Translations under genes and position numbers: made by a program | Shown: in pieces, positions 19,744 through 30,116 of the stretch | Position numbering within the stretch: position 1 is the stretch's first letter | Layout of the letters: each line of letters starts with the position of its first letter | Origin: an uncultured Clostridium sp. | GTDB lineage: Bacteria > Bacillota > Clostridia > TANB77 > CAG-508 | NCBI GenBank assembly: GCA_947575745.1 | Contig: CANPOS010000003.1 | Coordinates: 18,967-82,966 of the forward strand | DNA length: 64,000 nucleotides | Reading direction: 5' to 3' | Notes under the pieces: generated by a model | Told to the model about the DNA's origin: nothing | What the model saw: only the letters and a program-made list of their open reading frames with translations | The model's database searches: none

Positions 19744-20490
19744 TTAAACTTGTGTTGCTTTTACTACTATTCTTTTTTTACCATTACTATTACATGTTAT
19801 TAATGTAACTTCCGTTTTACCATCTGTAAGTTGAGATGTACATGATACATCATATGGATCTATTTCATACTTATCATATACTTGATAAGTTCTTTTTCTA
19901 CCTTTAATATCTTTTAGCTCAAATGTATCTCCTATCTCTATTTTAGGAAGTTTTCCAAACATTGAGCCATTTTTATAGTTATGTCCTATTATTACATAAT
20001 TTCCTACTTCATTTGGGTTTGGTCCCCATAATTTATTTATTGATATTTTTAGTAACTCATCTGTTGAATCTGAAAGTACTGGATACTCTATACCTAAACT
20101 TTCAATCGTAAGTGTTGCTTCTACATAATATTTTGTTCCATCATTTGCTGTATATTCTTCTACTTTAGATAATTTTTCTGCTTCTTTTTCTGCCTCCATA
20201 TTTGATATATTCACTTCACTTTTCACTCCTGAAAGCTTTACAACTAATTTATCTTCATCTACTGATACTAAATCTTCTGGTTTCATTTCTTGACTTTCAT
20301 TTTCCATGCCTAATAATATCTCTTGAGAAACTTGTTCACTCTTAGTTCTATCATACTCAGCATATATATAACAAGAAAATAATGTGCATACTAAAAAAAC
20401 AGATAAAAAGAAGTTCAATTTATATATCTTCTTTTTTCTTCTAAATTCTGGCGTAACTATTACTTTCTCATGTATTAATATCTGATTCAT
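19744..20490 (-). CDS. Class D-like sortase
   Basis: 248 residues: cytoplasmic start, one membrane segment (FFLSVFLVCTLFSCYIYA), then a sortase fold with YVIIGHNYKNGSMFGKL (catalytic His) and VTLITCNSNGKKRIVVKA (catalytic Cys, then Arg). Attaches or polymerises LPXTG-type proteins at the envelope. The start is placed at MNQILIHEK, because AAGGAG lies just upstream. No substrate gene is adjacent. A second sortase lies at 46437. Confidence 0.85.
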   Translation of the reverse strand: MNQILIHEKVIVTPEFRRKKKIYKLNFFLSVFLVCTLFSCYIYAEYDRTKSEQVSQEILLGMENESQEMKPEDLVSVDEDKLVVKLSGVKSEVNISNMEAEKEAEKLSKVEEYTANDGTKYYVEATLTIESLGIEYPVLSDSTDELLKISINKLWGPNPNEVGNYVIIGHNYKNGSMFGKLPKIEIGDTFELKDIKGRKRTYQVYDKYEIDPYDVSCTSQLTDGKTEVTLITCNSNGKKRIVVKATQV

Positions 20491-20549
20491 TAGTTTCTCC
20501 TTATAGATTATATTATACACTATGTGTATTTAGCTTTCAAGATAATTTT

Positions 20550-21218
20550 TTAAATTTTAATATTTTGATTATAAATATATGGATATTCCTCTACTATATC
20601 CTTTACATTATTTACTAATTTTGCACCTTCCTTTATTAAATTATTTGTTCCCTTAGATGTCTGTGAATTTACATTTCCTGGAACTGCAAATACATCTTTT
20701 CCTTCTTCTAAAGCGAGCTCTGCTGTAATTAAACTTCCACTTCTACTTTCTGCTTCTACTACAACTATACCTTGACTAAGGCTACTAATTATTCTATTTC
20801 TTTTTGGAAAATTTTCTGCAAGTGGTAACATATCCTCTTCATATTCTGTAATAACTGCTCCTCCATTTTTTACTATTTCTTCAAGTAATTGCTTATTTTC
20901 TTCAGGGTATATATGTTTAAATCCGCTTCCAAGTACAGCTACTGTTTTTCCTTTTCCCATAATCGCTCCTATATGAGCTGCTGTATCTATTCCTCTTGCC
21001 ATACCACTTATCACATTTACTCCATATTTAGATAAATTGTATGCTAATGATTTAGCTATATTTTCTCCATATTTTGTACATTTTCTTGCTCCAACTATAC
21101 CAATAGAAAATTCGTTTAATATTTTTTCATCTCCCATTACATATAGTTTTTCTGGCGGATTAAATAACCCTAAAAGTAACTTTGGATAATCTTTATCTTC
21201 TTTTTTTATAATTTTCAT
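20550..21218 (-). CDS. dprA: DNA-processing protein DprA, short form
   Basis: 222 residues covering only the Rossmann core: GIVGARKCTKYGE, ISGMARGIDTAAHIGA, AVLGSGFKHIYPEEN, FPKRNRIIS, AVPGNVNSQTSKGTNNLI. The usual N-terminal SAM-like and C-terminal winged-helix domains are missing. DprA loads RecA onto incoming single-stranded DNA; with ComF and RecD2 in the window it hints at DNA uptake capacity. The frame is intact. Confidence 0.9.
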   Translation of the reverse strand: MKIIKKEDKDYPKLLLGLFNPPEKLYVMGDEKILNEFSIGIVGARKCTKYGENIAKSLAYNLSKYGVNVISGMARGIDTAAHIGAIMGKGKTVAVLGSGFKHIYPEENKQLLEEIVKNGGAVITEYEEDMLPLAENFPKRNRIISSLSQGIVVVEAESRSGSLITAELALEEGKDVFAVPGNVNSQTSKGTNNLIKEGAKLVNNVKDIVEEYPYIYNQNIKI

Positions 21219-21245
21219 ATAATTCTCCTTTCTTTTAGCACAAAA

Positions 21246-21278
21246 GGGAAATATACCTTGATTTTCGGTATATTTCCC
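21246..21278 (-). terminator. Terminator after folD
   Basis: GGGAAATATACC (21246-21257) with GGTATATTTCCC (21267-21278); on the minus strand it is followed by TTTT. It closes the serS-engB-DUF4364-proS-folD transcript. Confidence 0.75.
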
Positions 21279-21305
21279 TCCTAAATATTTATATATCTAA
21301 CTTTT

Positions 21306-22140
21306 TTATTTCTTTGCACTTTTTACTACATTATTCATTAACATAGCTACTGTCATTGGGCCAACTCCTCCTGGAACTGGAGTAATAAATGATGTTTTTT
21401 CTTTTACATTTTCAAAGTCTACATCCCCAAATAAACCATCTTCTGTTCTATTTATTCCAACATCTATTACGACAGCTCCATCTTTTACCATGTTTTCTGT
21501 TACAAAATGTTTTCTTCCTATTGCTGCAACAAGTATGTCTGCCTGTTTAGTTATTTGTTCTAAATTTTTTGTTTGTGAATGACATATTGTAACTGTTGCA
21601 TCTTTATTTAAAAGGCATAATGACATTGGCTTTCCAACTATATTACTTCTTCCAAGTATTACTGCATGCTTTCCTTTTATATCAATGTTATATGCTTCAA
21701 ACATTTTCATAATACCATAAGGAGTACATGATACAAATGTGTCTTGATTTAAGCAAAGTTTACCTATGCTTACAGGATTAAATCCATCTACATCTTTTTC
21801 TGGTGCTATCCTTCTAAAGGCTTCATTTATATCTAAATGTTCTGGTATTGGACTTTGAAGTAATATTCCTGAGATATCTTTTCTTTCATTTAATCTATCT
21901 ATTATATCTAACAGTTCTTGCATTTTAGTGTCTTCTCCGAAGTAATATCTCCTCATATTCTATGCCAAGTTCTGTGCAAGCTTTGTTTTTACTTCTTACA
22001 TATATTTGTGATGCCTTGTCATTTCCAACCAGTATTACTGCAAGCTTTGGTATTATTCCTTCTTGTTTCAACTTTTCTACATCATTTTTTAAATTTTCTC
22101 TTATGCTTTTTGCAAGCATTTTTCCATCAATTATTTCCAT
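21306..22140 (-). CDS. folD: Methylenetetrahydrofolate dehydrogenase/cyclohydrolase (one CGGN site)
   Basis: Bifunctional one-carbon enzyme, 277 residues. Substrate motif [18 protein letters not shown] (catalytic Lys), [15 protein letters not shown](P) site [13 protein letters not shown] and the ending [19 protein letters not shown] at 21937-21939 restores [13 protein letters not shown] and joins the N-terminal 70 residues to the rest. Thirteen nt downstream of proS. Confidence 0.95.
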
Positions 22141-22153
22141 ATTTACTCCTTGT

Positions 22154-23599
22154 TTAGTACTGGCGTCCCCATATAACTAAGCATTTTGCTTCTTTTCCAC
22201 AACATACACAAGTGTCTGCTATATGTTCTTGCTCAAATGGTATACACCTTGAAGGTGCCCCTGTTAATTCTTTTATCTTGTCCTCACATTCTCTGTTTCC
22301 ACACCACATTGCTTTTATATATCCTTGATTCTCGTTTATTTTCTTTTCAAATTCTTCTAAGCTAGTTGCAACTTGTGTTTTTTCCTCAAGTCTTTTTTCA
22401 CACATTTTATACATGTTTTTTTGTATATCTTCTAATACTTCTTCTAGCTTTTTGTCTAATTCTTGTAAATTTACTGTAATTTTTTCCAAAGTATCACGTC
22501 TAACTAGAATACACTCTCCATTTTCTATATCTCTTGGTCCCATTTCTATTCTTACAGGTATTCCTTTAAGTTCACAATCGTTAAATTTAAATCCTGGTGA
22601 AACTTGGTCTCTCGCATCTACTTCTACTCTAAATTTATTTTCTAAAGTTTTCTTAATTTCTTCTACCTTTTCTAGTACACCTTCTTTATGCATTGCAATT
22701 GGTATTATTCTAACTTGTATTGGTGCAACTTTTGGTGGAAGTTTTAATCCTCTATTATCTCCATGTGCCATAATTACTGCTCCCATTAGTCTTGTACTAA
22801 TTCCCCAAGATGTTTGGTAAGCATATTCTTCTTTTCCTTCTCTGTTTTGGAATTTTACTTCAAAAGGTTTGGTAAAGTTTTGCCCAAAGTAGTGTGAAGT
22901 TCCTGATTGTAATGCTCTTCCGTCTCTTGTTAATGTCTCTATTGTATATGTTTCTTCTGCTCCTGCAAATTTTTCCTTTTCTGTTTTTCTTCCTTTTAAT
23001 ACTGGAATTGCAAGTAATTCTTCTACAACTTTTGCATATATTTCTAGCATCTGCTTAGTTCTATCTATTGCTTCTTCTGCTGTCTCATGTATTGTATGTC
23101 CTTCTTGCCATAGAAATTCACGTGAACGTAAAAATGGTCTTGTTTCTTTTTCCCACCTTAATACATTACACCATTGATTGTATACAAATGGCAAGTCTCT
23201 CCATGATTTTAGCCATTTTGAGTAAAGTGTTGAAAATATAGTTTCTGATGTAGGTCTTATACATAGTTTTTCGTCTAGCTTTTCTCCACCTGCTTCTGTA
23301 ACAAATGCTACTTCTGGTGCAAATCCTTCTACATGGTCTTTTTCTTTTTGTAATAAACTTTCTGGTATAAGTAGTGGAAAATATACATTTTTTACTCCTG
23401 ATTCTTTAAATAATTTATCAGCATAACTTTGTATATTTTCCCATATTGCATATCCATATGGTTTTATTGCTATACATCCTTTTGTATCTGCATAATCTGC
23501 TAATTCTGATTTTATAACTATATCTGTATACCATTTTGCAAAGTCTTCGTCTATGTTTGCAATTTCTTTAACAAATTCTTCTTTTTTAGCCATTGCCAT
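22154..23599 (-). CDS. proS: Prolyl-tRNA synthetase, archaeal/eukaryote-like type
   Basis: 481 residues, without the large INS editing domain of E. coli-type ProRS and with the C-terminal zinc-binding extension (CGNRECEDK...CVCCGK) typical of the archaeal/eukaryote-like form. Class II motifs RPTSETI and [10 protein letters not shown] are present. Overlaps the DUF4364 gene by 14 nt. No in-frame CGG. Confidence 0.95.
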   Translation of the reverse strand: MAMAKKEEFVKEIANIDEDFAKWYTDIVIKSELADYADTKGCIAIKPYGYAIWENIQSYADKLFKESGVKNVYFPLLIPESLLQKEKDHVEGFAPEVAFVTEAGGEKLDEKLCIRPTSETIFSTLYSKWLKSWRDLPFVYNQWCNVLRWEKETRPFLRSREFLWQEGHTIHETAEEAIDRTKQMLEIYAKVVEELLAIPVLKGRKTEKEKFAGAEETYTIETLTRDGRALQSGTSHYFGQNFTKPFEVKFQNREGKEEYAYQTSWGISTRLMGAVIMAHGDNRGLKLPPKVAPIQVRIIPIAMHKEGVLEKVEEIKKTLENKFRVEVDARDQVSPGFKFNDCELKGIPVRIEMGPRDIENGECILVRRDTLEKITVNLQELDKKLEEVLEDIQKNMYKMCEKRLEEKTQVATSLEEFEKKINENQGYIKAMWCGNRECEDKIKELTGAPSRCIPFEQEHIADTCVCCGKEAKCLVIWGRQY

Positions 23600-24158
23600 C
23601 TATCCTTTCTTCTTCTATTTCTTCAATATCCTCATTTAGCATCTTTAATACATTGGGATATATTACCATTGAATTTCTTTCCCAGTTTTTCACTATTCTT
23701 ATTGCTTGTTCTCTTGATGTTGCAAAAGATTGTATTTCAAATATTACTATATTATTTTCTATTATTTTACATTTTACTATAAATTCTGTTTCACTAAGTG
23801 GAATAAATTCTGCTCTAATTGCATTTTCATTTTGTATCTCTTTAAGCTCTCCTTTAAATGATTCGTCTACTCTTCTTTTGATAATACCTGGTAAAATATC
23901 TATTGTTAAATCTAAAGTGCTTTTGCCACTTTCTGTAAGTTCATATACCTCTTCTTCCTCATTTTTATAGTTTACTATGTATTTATTATTTTCTAAGTCT
24001 AGCAAAAATTGTTGAAAATAAAAATAATTCATATCTTGAACTGATAGAACAAGCCTATATAATCCATCATTATTTATAGGTTTGTCTATTACCGATAATA
24101 AATATAGAATTAGTATTTTATTTTCTGCTAATGTCTCGCTATCTGCATCTAATTTCAC
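23586..24158 (-). CDS. DUF4364 family protein
   Basis: 190 residues: an N-terminal winged-helix-like region (LILYLLSVIDKPINNDGL) and a beta-rich C-terminus, matching DUF4364 of Clostridia. Function unknown. GTG start directly follows the engB stop, and the end overlaps proS, so it is tightly embedded in a translation operon. Confidence 0.75.
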   Translation of the reverse strand: MKLDADSETLAENKILILYLLSVIDKPINNDGLYRLVLSVQDMNYFYFQQFLLDLENNKYIVNYKNEEEEVYELTESGKSTLDLTIDILPGIIKRRVDESFKGELKEIQNENAIRAEFIPLSETEFIVKCKIIENNIVIFEIQSFATSREQAIRIVKNWERNSMVIYPNVLKMLNEDIEEIEEERIDGNG

Positions 24159-24747
24159 TTAAATCTCACTCCACTTATTTATTTTATTCCAAGTATCTTC
24201 TATATATATCTTTCTTTCTGAAGAAAATGGAAGTATTAATTCTTCTTTTAGGTTTAATTCATTTTTTATATCATTTAAAGCTTCATTAACCTTTGTTATT
24301 GCTATTTTATCAGCTTTATTTGCAACTATCAAATATGGTTTATTTGTACTCTTTATATATTCATACATAAGTTTATCATTTTCTGTTGGTTTATGCCTTA
24401 TATCTAATATTAATATGATTAAACTTATATTGTCTCTAGAAAATAAATACTCTTCTATAAATTTTCCGTACTTTTTCTTGTTCTACTTTTGACATTTTAC
24501 TATAACCATATCCGTGGCAAATCTACAAAATAAAATTTCTCGTCCATATTATAGAAATTTATCTGTCTTGTTTTTCCGTGGCTCACCACTTGTTCTAGCT
24601 AACTTTTTTCTATTTATTAGTGTATTTACAAATGAAGATTTTCCGAACATTAGATTTGCCTGCAAGTACTATTTCAGGTAAACCCTTTGTTGGGTATTGC
24701 TTTTTACTTACTGCTGATATTTCAAATTTTGGATTTTTTATTATCAT
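24159..24747 (-). CDS. engB: Ribosome biogenesis GTPase EngB/YsxC (four CGGN sites)
   Basis: 194-residue Era-like GTPase needed for 50S assembly. G1 AGKSNVGKSS, G2/switch [13 protein letters not shown]3 [13 protein letters not shown]4 NKADK and the SAK-like SSERK. Four CGGA, at 24643-24645, 24576-24578, 24512-24514 and 24466-24468, encode the glycines of NVGKSS, EPGKT, LPGYG and KVGKFI. Three of these are invariant in the family. Triplet reading leaves no GTPase. Confidence 0.95.
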
Positions 24748-24758
24748 TTTTACCTCAA

Positions 24759-26054
24759 TTATTCTGATTTTGGAGTTAATTTCTCTGTATTTCCCATGTA
24801 TGGTCTAAGAACCTCTGGAATATTTATACTTCCATCTTGGTTATAATTATTTTCTAAGAAGGCAATTAGCATACGTGGAGGAGCAATTACTGTATTGTTT
24901 AAAGTATGTGCAAAATAAGTTTGCTTTTCTCCTTTTTTCTTTACTCTAATTCCTAATCTTCTACTTTGTGCATCTGTTAAATTAGAACAGCTTCCTACTT
25001 CAAAATATTTTTGTTGTCTAGGACTCCAAGCTTCTACATCTACACTTTTTGCTTTTAAATCTGCTAAGTCTCCTGAGCAACACTCAAGTGTACGTACTGG
25101 TATATCTAGACTTCTAAATAATTCTACTGTGTATGACCACATTTTTTCATACCATTTATAACTGTCTTCTGGCTCACATACAACTATCATTTCTTGTTTC
25201 TCAAATTGGTGTATTCTATATACTCCTCTTTCCTCTATTCCATGTGCTCCTTTTTCTTTTCTAAAACATGGTGAATATGATGTCATTGTATATGGTAGCT
25301 TTTCACTTTCTAGGATTTTTCCTTTGAATTTTCCTATCATTGAGTGTTCACTTGTTCCTATTAGATACAAGTCTTCTCCCTCAATTTTATACATCATTGC
25401 ATCCATTTCTTCAAAGCTCATAACTCCTGTTACAACATCACTTCTAATCATAAATGGTGGTATTGCATAAGTAAATCCTTTGTTTATCATAAAGTCTCTT
25501 GCGTAACTTATAAGTGATGAATGTAGTCTTGCTATATCTCCTGTTAAATAATAAAAACCATTTCCTGCAACTTCTCTTGCTGAGTCTAAATCTATTCCTG
25601 ATAAACTTTCCATTATTTCTGTATGATATGGAATTTCATATTCTGGAACTACTGGATCACCATACTTTTGCACTTCTACATTTTCGCTATCGTCTTTTCC
25701 TATTGGTACTGATTCGTGCATTATATTTGGAATTTTCATCATTATTTCTTTTATTTCAGTTTTATATTCTTCTTCTAGTTTTTCATTATTAGATAGTTCT
25801 TCATTTATAGCTACAACCTCTTGTTTTACCTTTTCTGCTTCTTCTTTTTGTCCTGCACACATAAGTGAACCTATTTGCTCACTTAATTTATTACGGCTCA
25901 TCCTTAAAGTATCACCTTTTAATGATGTTTCTCTGCTCTTTTTATCTAATTCTAAAACTTTATCAACTAATTCTAGTTTATGTTCCTGAAATTTTTTCTT
26001 GATATTTTCCTTTACTAATTCTGGATTTTCTCTTATAAGTTTTATGTCTATCAT
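24759..26054 (-). CDS. serS: Seryl-tRNA synthetase
   Basis: 431 residues: N-terminal tRNA-binding coiled coil (residues 30-105), class II motifs YKIEGEDLYLIGTSEHS, FRKEKGAHGIEERGVYRIHQFEK and the C-terminal TVIAPPRMLIAFLENN. Start at MIDIKLIRENPE with GGGGAG upstream; a longer upstream reading frame overlaps the promoter region. First gene of a five-gene run. No CGGN. Confidence 0.95.
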   Translation of the reverse strand: MIDIKLIRENPELVKENIKKKFQEHKLELVDKVLELDKKSRETSLKGDTLRMSRNKLSEQIGSLMCAGQKEEAEKVKQEVVAINEELSNNEKLEEEYKTEIKEIMMKIPNIMHESVPIGKDDSENVEVQKYGDPVVPEYEIPYHTEIMESLSGIDLDSAREVAGNGFYYLTGDIARLHSSLISYARDFMINKGFTYAIPPFMIRSDVVTGVMSFEEMDAMMYKIEGEDLYLIGTSEHSMIGKFKGKILESEKLPYTMTSYSPCFRKEKGAHGIEERGVYRIHQFEKQEMIVVCEPEDSYKWYEKMWSYTVELFRSLDIPVRTLECCSGDLADLKAKSVDVEAWSPRQQKYFEVGSCSNLTDAQSRRLGIRVKKKGEKQTYFAHTLNNTVIAPPRMLIAFLENNYNQDGSINIPEVLRPYMGNTEKLTPKSE

Positions 26055-26133
26055 AATGTCTCCCCTTTTCTCATTAATATATAGGACAAGTCTATCACGT
26101 TTTACTACATTTTGCAAGTATTTATTGACATTA

Positions 26134-26186
26134 AAAATACACTTCAAATATTATCTCTTATATAACATTTGAAGTGTGTATTTTTT
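26134..26186 (-). terminator. Bidirectional terminator
   Basis: AAATACACTTCAAAT pairs with ATTTGAAGTGTGTATTT, with T-runs on both strands. It separates the DUF3592 gene from serS; TTGCAA and TAGACT downstream on the minus strand may be the serS promoter. Confidence 0.75.
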
Positions 26187-26190
26187 ATTC

Positions 26191-26634
26191 TTATAATAAT
26201 ATTACTATTGCAGAAATTACAGCTATAAGTATTGCTCCTACTCCTGATACGCTAAATACCATACCGACTGTCTTTGGTAAAGTTTCTCCTACAATATAAT
26301 ATTCATTATGGTCTTCTGGATTATAATATATTTCTACCTTTTGTCCTACTGCATATTTTGAGCGAGAGCTTCCATAAGAAGCTTCTTTTATATAAGTTTC
26401 TTCTCCGACTTTATATTCAAATACAGGATTCCACCTCGTAGTATATACGTTATCATAATCACAATCGTTACGTTTAGATATATCTTTAACTATTCCATTA
26501 GTCATAACTGTACAATCTTCTTCTTTTCTTTTCCTATTATTAATTATAAATATACCTACTACTAAAAGAATTATTCCAATTAAGCCCCACAATCCTGAAA
26601 ACATAATTACAAATTTTAATGTATCTTCTAACAT
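26191..26634 (-). CDS. DUF3592 family membrane protein
   Basis: 147 residues: membrane helices at residues 10-33 and 125-147 enclosing an extracytoplasmic beta domain with WNPVFEYKVGEETY and VGQKVEIYYNPEDHNEYY, the DUF3592 pattern. Function unknown. Out-of-phase GTC GGA strings here leave the frame intact. Confidence 0.8.
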   Translation of the reverse strand: MLEDTLKFVIMFSGLWGLIGIILLVVGIFIINNRKRKEEDCTVMTNGIVKDISKRNDCDYDNVYTTRWNPVFEYKVGEETYIKEASYGSSRSKYAVGQKVEIYYNPEDHNEYYIVGETLPKTVGMVFSVSGVGAILIAVISAIVILL

Positions 26635-26646
26635 TTTTTCCTCCGT

Positions 26647-27138
26647 TTAATATCCTAACTCATTTAAAATTGATTTAACCATATCTCTATAAGCATCCTC
26701 TACTTTAACAAATATAACTGTATTATCTATTCTTGAAACTACCATGTATTGTCCATTAGAAGATAATGTATATTTTGCATGATTCTTTCCTTCAACATTG
26801 TTTTCCGCTGAAGAATTCCCTTTTGAGTTCTCAAAAATAGCTTTGTTGTTTTTATAAAAGCTTACTGCATAAGAAGCATCTTCAAGTTCATAAAATTCTA
26901 CTTGATATGTATTATCATTATTTAAAGCTATATATACTTGTTTTACATAATCATAATCTGCAAATTGGCTTTTTGCATCTTGTACAATATATCCTTTTTC
27001 TTGCATTCTATTATAAAATTCAGAAACAGTTATAGAGTCCTTTTCCTTAGTTAAAGTAGAAAATAAAATTCCTCCTATTACACCTATTACAGCTATTATT
27101 GCAAGAACTATTAGAATTATTATCATTGGTTTTTTCAT
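26647..27138 (-). CDS. Predicted membrane-anchored extracytoplasmic protein
   Basis: 163 residues: one N-terminal membrane helix (residues 4-28), then a globular part with the pattern SVSEFYNRMQEKGY, as in small secreted proteins that sense or bind ligands. No family recognised with certainty. Twelve nt upstream of the DUF3592 gene and probably co-transcribed. Confidence 0.6.
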   Translation of the reverse strand: MKKPMIIILIVLAIIAVIGVIGGILFSTLTKEKDSITVSEFYNRMQEKGYIVQDAKSQFADYDYVKQVYIALNNDNTYQVEFYELEDASYAVSFYKNNKAIFENSKGNSSAENNVEGKNHAKYTLSSNGQYMVVSRIDNTVIFVKVEDAYRDMVKSILNELGY

Positions 27139-27226
27139 ATGATTTTCCCCTTTGATTTATTATATATTTTTTATATCATTAATATTATATAATGTCAATT
27201 GTCATAAGTTAGTATTTTTTGTATTA

Positions 27227-27604
27227 TTAATAATTTTGTTTTTCTGGTATAATTCCTCTTACTCCACCTCTAGGATTTTTTACATCTCCTACATATCTTG
27301 GAATTAGGTGAATATGAACATGCATAACACTCTGTCCTGCTGCCTCTCCACAGTTCATGCCAATATTATATCCATCTGGACTATATTTTTTGTCTAATAT
27401 TTCTTTGGCTTTTTCTATTAATTCAAAAATAGCATTTTTCTCCTCTGTTGTAGTTCCGAAAAAATCTTTAACATGTCTTTTTGTCATAAAAAGCATATGT
27501 CCTTTATTTACTGGAAATTCGTCAAACATAACAAATGCATACTCGTTTTCTAAAACTATTTTTTCTTTGTCTTCTTTCCCTTTACAAAACAAACAATCTT
27601 CCAT
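27227..27604 (-). CDS. HIT family hydrolase
   Basis: 125 residues: zinc-like N-terminus CLFCKGKE and the catalytic HIT triad HVHIHLIPRY. Hydrolyses nucleotide conjugates (AMP-lysine, Ap4A type). A second HIT protein is encoded at 47200. Confidence 0.88.
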   Translation of the reverse strand: MEDCLFCKGKEDKEKIVLENEYAFVMFDEFPVNKGHMLFMTKRHVKDFFGTTTEEKNAIFELIEKAKEILDKKYSPDGYNIGMNCGEAAGQSVMHVHIHLIPRYVGDVKNPRGGVRGIIPEKQNY

Positions 27605-27622
27605 AAATTCTATTTCCTTCTA

Positions 27623-28196
27623 TTATTTTAAAATTCCCTGCATTTGCTCTTCTACTTTGTCTTCACTTTCTCTCATTGCTAGAATTGTTTTTTCAAATAA
27701 TTCTTCTAAGTTCCAACCTAATTCCTCTGCTCCTTTTTGTATTGTTTCTCTTGAGCATCCTGCTGCAAATTTTTTATCTTTGAATTTCTTTTTTAAGCTA
27801 GATACTTCCATATCTTTTGTGCTTTTTGATGGTCTCATTTTTGCAGCAGCCCATATTAATCCTGTAAGTTCATCAACTGCAAATAGGATTTTTTCCATCT
27901 GCTTTTCTGGCTTAACTTCTGAGCAAATTCCATATCCATGGCTACATATAGCATGTACTAGTTCTTCACTTGCATTTATTTCTTTCAATAATTCTGGTGC
28001 TTTTTTGCAATGCTCTTCTGGATATTTTTCAAAGTCCACATCATGTAATAATCCGAACTATTCCCCAAAATTCTTCATCTTCTCCATTTTCTTTTGCAAA
28101 ATATCTCATTACGTTTTCAACTGTAAGTGCATGTATTATATGAAATTCTTCTTGATTATATTTTAATAATAATTCTATCCCTTGTTTTCTTTCCAT
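27623..28196 (-). CDS. HD-domain phosphohydrolase-like protein (one CGGN site)
   Basis: 190 residues. The CGGA at 28053-28055 creates the metal-binding HD motif: WGIVGLLHDVDFEKYPEEH. Before it come 47 residues (MERKQGIELLLKYNQEEFHI) with GGAGG upstream of the ATG; after it come HAICSHGYG and FAVDELTGLI, typical of HDIG-type proteins annotated as hydrolases. The substrate is unknown. In triplet reading the HD residues would be lost. Confidence 0.85.
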
Positions 28197-28348
28197 GTTA
28201 TCCTCCAAATTTTCTTTAAATATTTATAATATCGTATCATATATCCTAATAATAGTCTATAATTAAAAAAACTTTGTTAAAATTTTAAATAAAGTGTTGA
28301 CATTTTAAAATAAAATATAGTATAATAATCGTTGTCAGTTAAATATAT

Positions 28349-28438
28349 GCAGATGTGGCGAAACTGGCAGACGCACAGGACTTAAAATCCTGCGGGACTT
28401 AAACTCCCGTATCGGTTCGATTCCGATCATCTGCACCA
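28349..28438 (+). tRNA. tRNA-Leu (UAA)
   Basis: A complete type II tRNA with a long variable arm (CGGGACTTAAACTCCCG). The acceptor GCAGATG pairs with CATCTGC; the anticodon loop is CTTAAAA with anticodon UAA, followed by T-arm ATCGGTTCGATTCCGAT and an encoded CCA. Its 3' end is the attachment site of the adjoining element. Confidence 0.97.
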
Positions 28439-28447
28439 GTAATAAAA

Positions 28448-28489
28448 AAGCCTACAAGTAGCTTAAATGCTATATTGTAGACTTTTTAT
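28448..28489. terminator. Hairpin between tRNA-Leu and integrase
   Basis: CTACAA (28452-28457) pairs with TTGTAG (28475-28480), followed by ACTTTTT on the plus strand. It can end the tRNA transcript and, facing the other way, the integrase transcript. Confidence 0.55.
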
Positions 28490-28528
28490 TTTTACGTTTT
28501 ACTGCAATTTTACTGCAACAGATATTTT

Positions 28529-29677
28529 TTATAGTCCTTGTGCTTCTAAATACTCTGTAACTTTTTCTAATTCATTTTCGCTAAATTCTTTGAAAACTGA
28601 TGTATATGTATCAAGTGTAGTTTGTATCTTTTTATGTCCTAAAATCTTTTGTAATGCTTTTGCCTGCATACCACTTTCAATACATCTAGTTGCATATGTA
28701 TGTCTTAACATATGTGTATGTAATTTATTTGCTATATTGTATTTGTGATTTAATCTTTTCAAGTAACAATTTACTTCTAAAGGTGTAATAAATGTGTTTT
28801 TAATGTTATCGTAAAATAGTAGTCCATTTATATTTGCTATTCTGCTGTTTTGTATCTGTTCCAATAATTCTTTTACTTTTGGTGTCATTAGTATTGTTCT
28901 TTTTGAATTTTCTGTTTTTGGTGTATCTCCCATAATTGTTTTATTGTTTTTATCTCTAGTAAGTGTTTTACTTATAGTTATTGTATTCGATTTATAATCA
29001 ATGTCATTTGTAGTTAATGCTAATACTTCGCCTATTCTCATACCAGTATATAGTTGTAAAAGAATAGCATTTTTATATTTGTGTTCTTGCTTTTCTAATA
29101 CTGATAATAGTTTTTTATGTTCTTCTAGTGTTAATGCTTCCACTTGTTTGTCTGCTATATTTGATTTTGGTTTACTTATGCTTTCATTTTCCATAGGGTC
29201 AAAAGGTATTATTCTGTCTGATAATGCTATTTTAAAAGACTTTCTAATTAGTCTATAAATCTTATCAATACTATTATTGCTATACACTGTTAGATTAGGT
29301 AATACCTGTCTAATATGATTTACAGTTATTTTTTGTATAGGCATATTTACTATATCGCTACAAATATTTTCTATTTGCTTAACTGTTTCTAAATCTCTTA
29401 TATGTGTTCTAGCACTTACTTTGTTTGTATCATATTTGCCTTGTACATATTCTTTTAATATTTCTATAAAGGTTTTACTATTCTTTTCAATATATGTACC
29501 CTGGTTGATGTCATTTATAGTTTTAGTAAATCGCTTTTTAAATTCTGTTAAACTTTCGTTCTTTCTTTGGTATATCGTTTTTCGTTGTCCTTCTGATGTT
29601 GTATATTGTGCCATATATCTATTGCTAGCCTTATGGAATGTGATACTTCCTTCGCCATTTCCTCTTTTTTTATTCAT
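28529..29677 (-). CDS. int: Tyrosine-type site-specific integrase
   Basis: 382 residues: an N-terminal AP2-like DNA-binding part (GSITFHKASNRYMAQYTT), a core-binding SAM-like domain and a catalytic domain with R in TGMRIGEVL, HMLRHTYATR, LGHKKIQTTLDTYTSV (nucleophile Tyr). It points at the tRNA-Leu att site, 90 nt away, as in many Firmicute elements. No CGGN in 382 codons. Confidence 0.93.
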   Translation of the reverse strand: MNKKRGNGEGSITFHKASNRYMAQYTTSEGQRKTIYQRKNESLTEFKKRFTKTINDINQGTYIEKNSKTFIEILKEYVQGKYDTNKVSARTHIRDLETVKQIENICSDIVNMPIQKITVNHIRQVLPNLTVYSNNSIDKIYRLIRKSFKIALSDRIIPFDPMENESISKPKSNIADKQVEALTLEEHKKLLSVLEKQEHKYKNAILLQLYTGMRIGEVLALTTNDIDYKSNTITISKTLTRDKNNKTIMGDTPKTENSKRTILMTPKVKELLEQIQNSRIANINGLLFYDNIKNTFITPLEVNCYLKRLNHKYNIANKLHTHMLRHTYATRCIESGMQAKALQKILGHKKIQTTLDTYTSVFKEFSENELEKVTEYLEAQGL

Positions 29678-29699
29678 AATTTATAAATTCCTTTCGTTA

Positions 29700-29984
29700 T
29701 TATTCTAATATAATTGTTTTGTTTAATATGATATTGCTATCTTTAAAACCTGTTAAATATGCTTGTTTTAGTTGCATATAATATAGGTCTGCTTCAAGTT
29801 CTTCATATTTTTCTAATAAACTTGTATTGTTTTTTAACTCATCTTTTAATGTTGCAAACACTTCAAAATGATTATTTGATATTTCCTTATATTCTTTTGT
29901 TTGTGCTATATTTGTATAGCTTTCGTTTAATCTTTCTTCTATAAAGTCTTGTAGATTTTCTTTTAAATTTGAATTATTTTTCAT
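29700..29984 (-). CDS. Small element protein of unknown function
   Basis: 94 residues, mostly helical and acidic (LQDFIEERLNESYTNIAQTKEY), no membrane segment. It lies 22 nt upstream of the integrase and is read in the same direction. I recognise no family. Confidence 0.55.
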   Translation of the reverse strand: MKNNSNLKENLQDFIEERLNESYTNIAQTKEYKEISNNHFEVFATLKDELKNNTSLLEKYEELEADLYYMQLKQAYLTGFKDSNIILNKTIILE

Positions 29985-30116
29985 TATCTCCGCTTCCTTT
30001 CATTCTTTTTATAAAATATATATTTTATTTATCAATTGCACATTTTAATTATACAATACATGTTTAAACTTGTCAATAAAATTTTAAAATATTTCTATAA
30101 AATTTCAAATGTACAT

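Noticed and set aside
26055..26133. T-box leader ahead of serS
   Set aside because: Only about 80 nt are available and no T-box sequence (TGGNACCGCG type) or specifier stem is present. None was seen before lysS, alaS or proS either.
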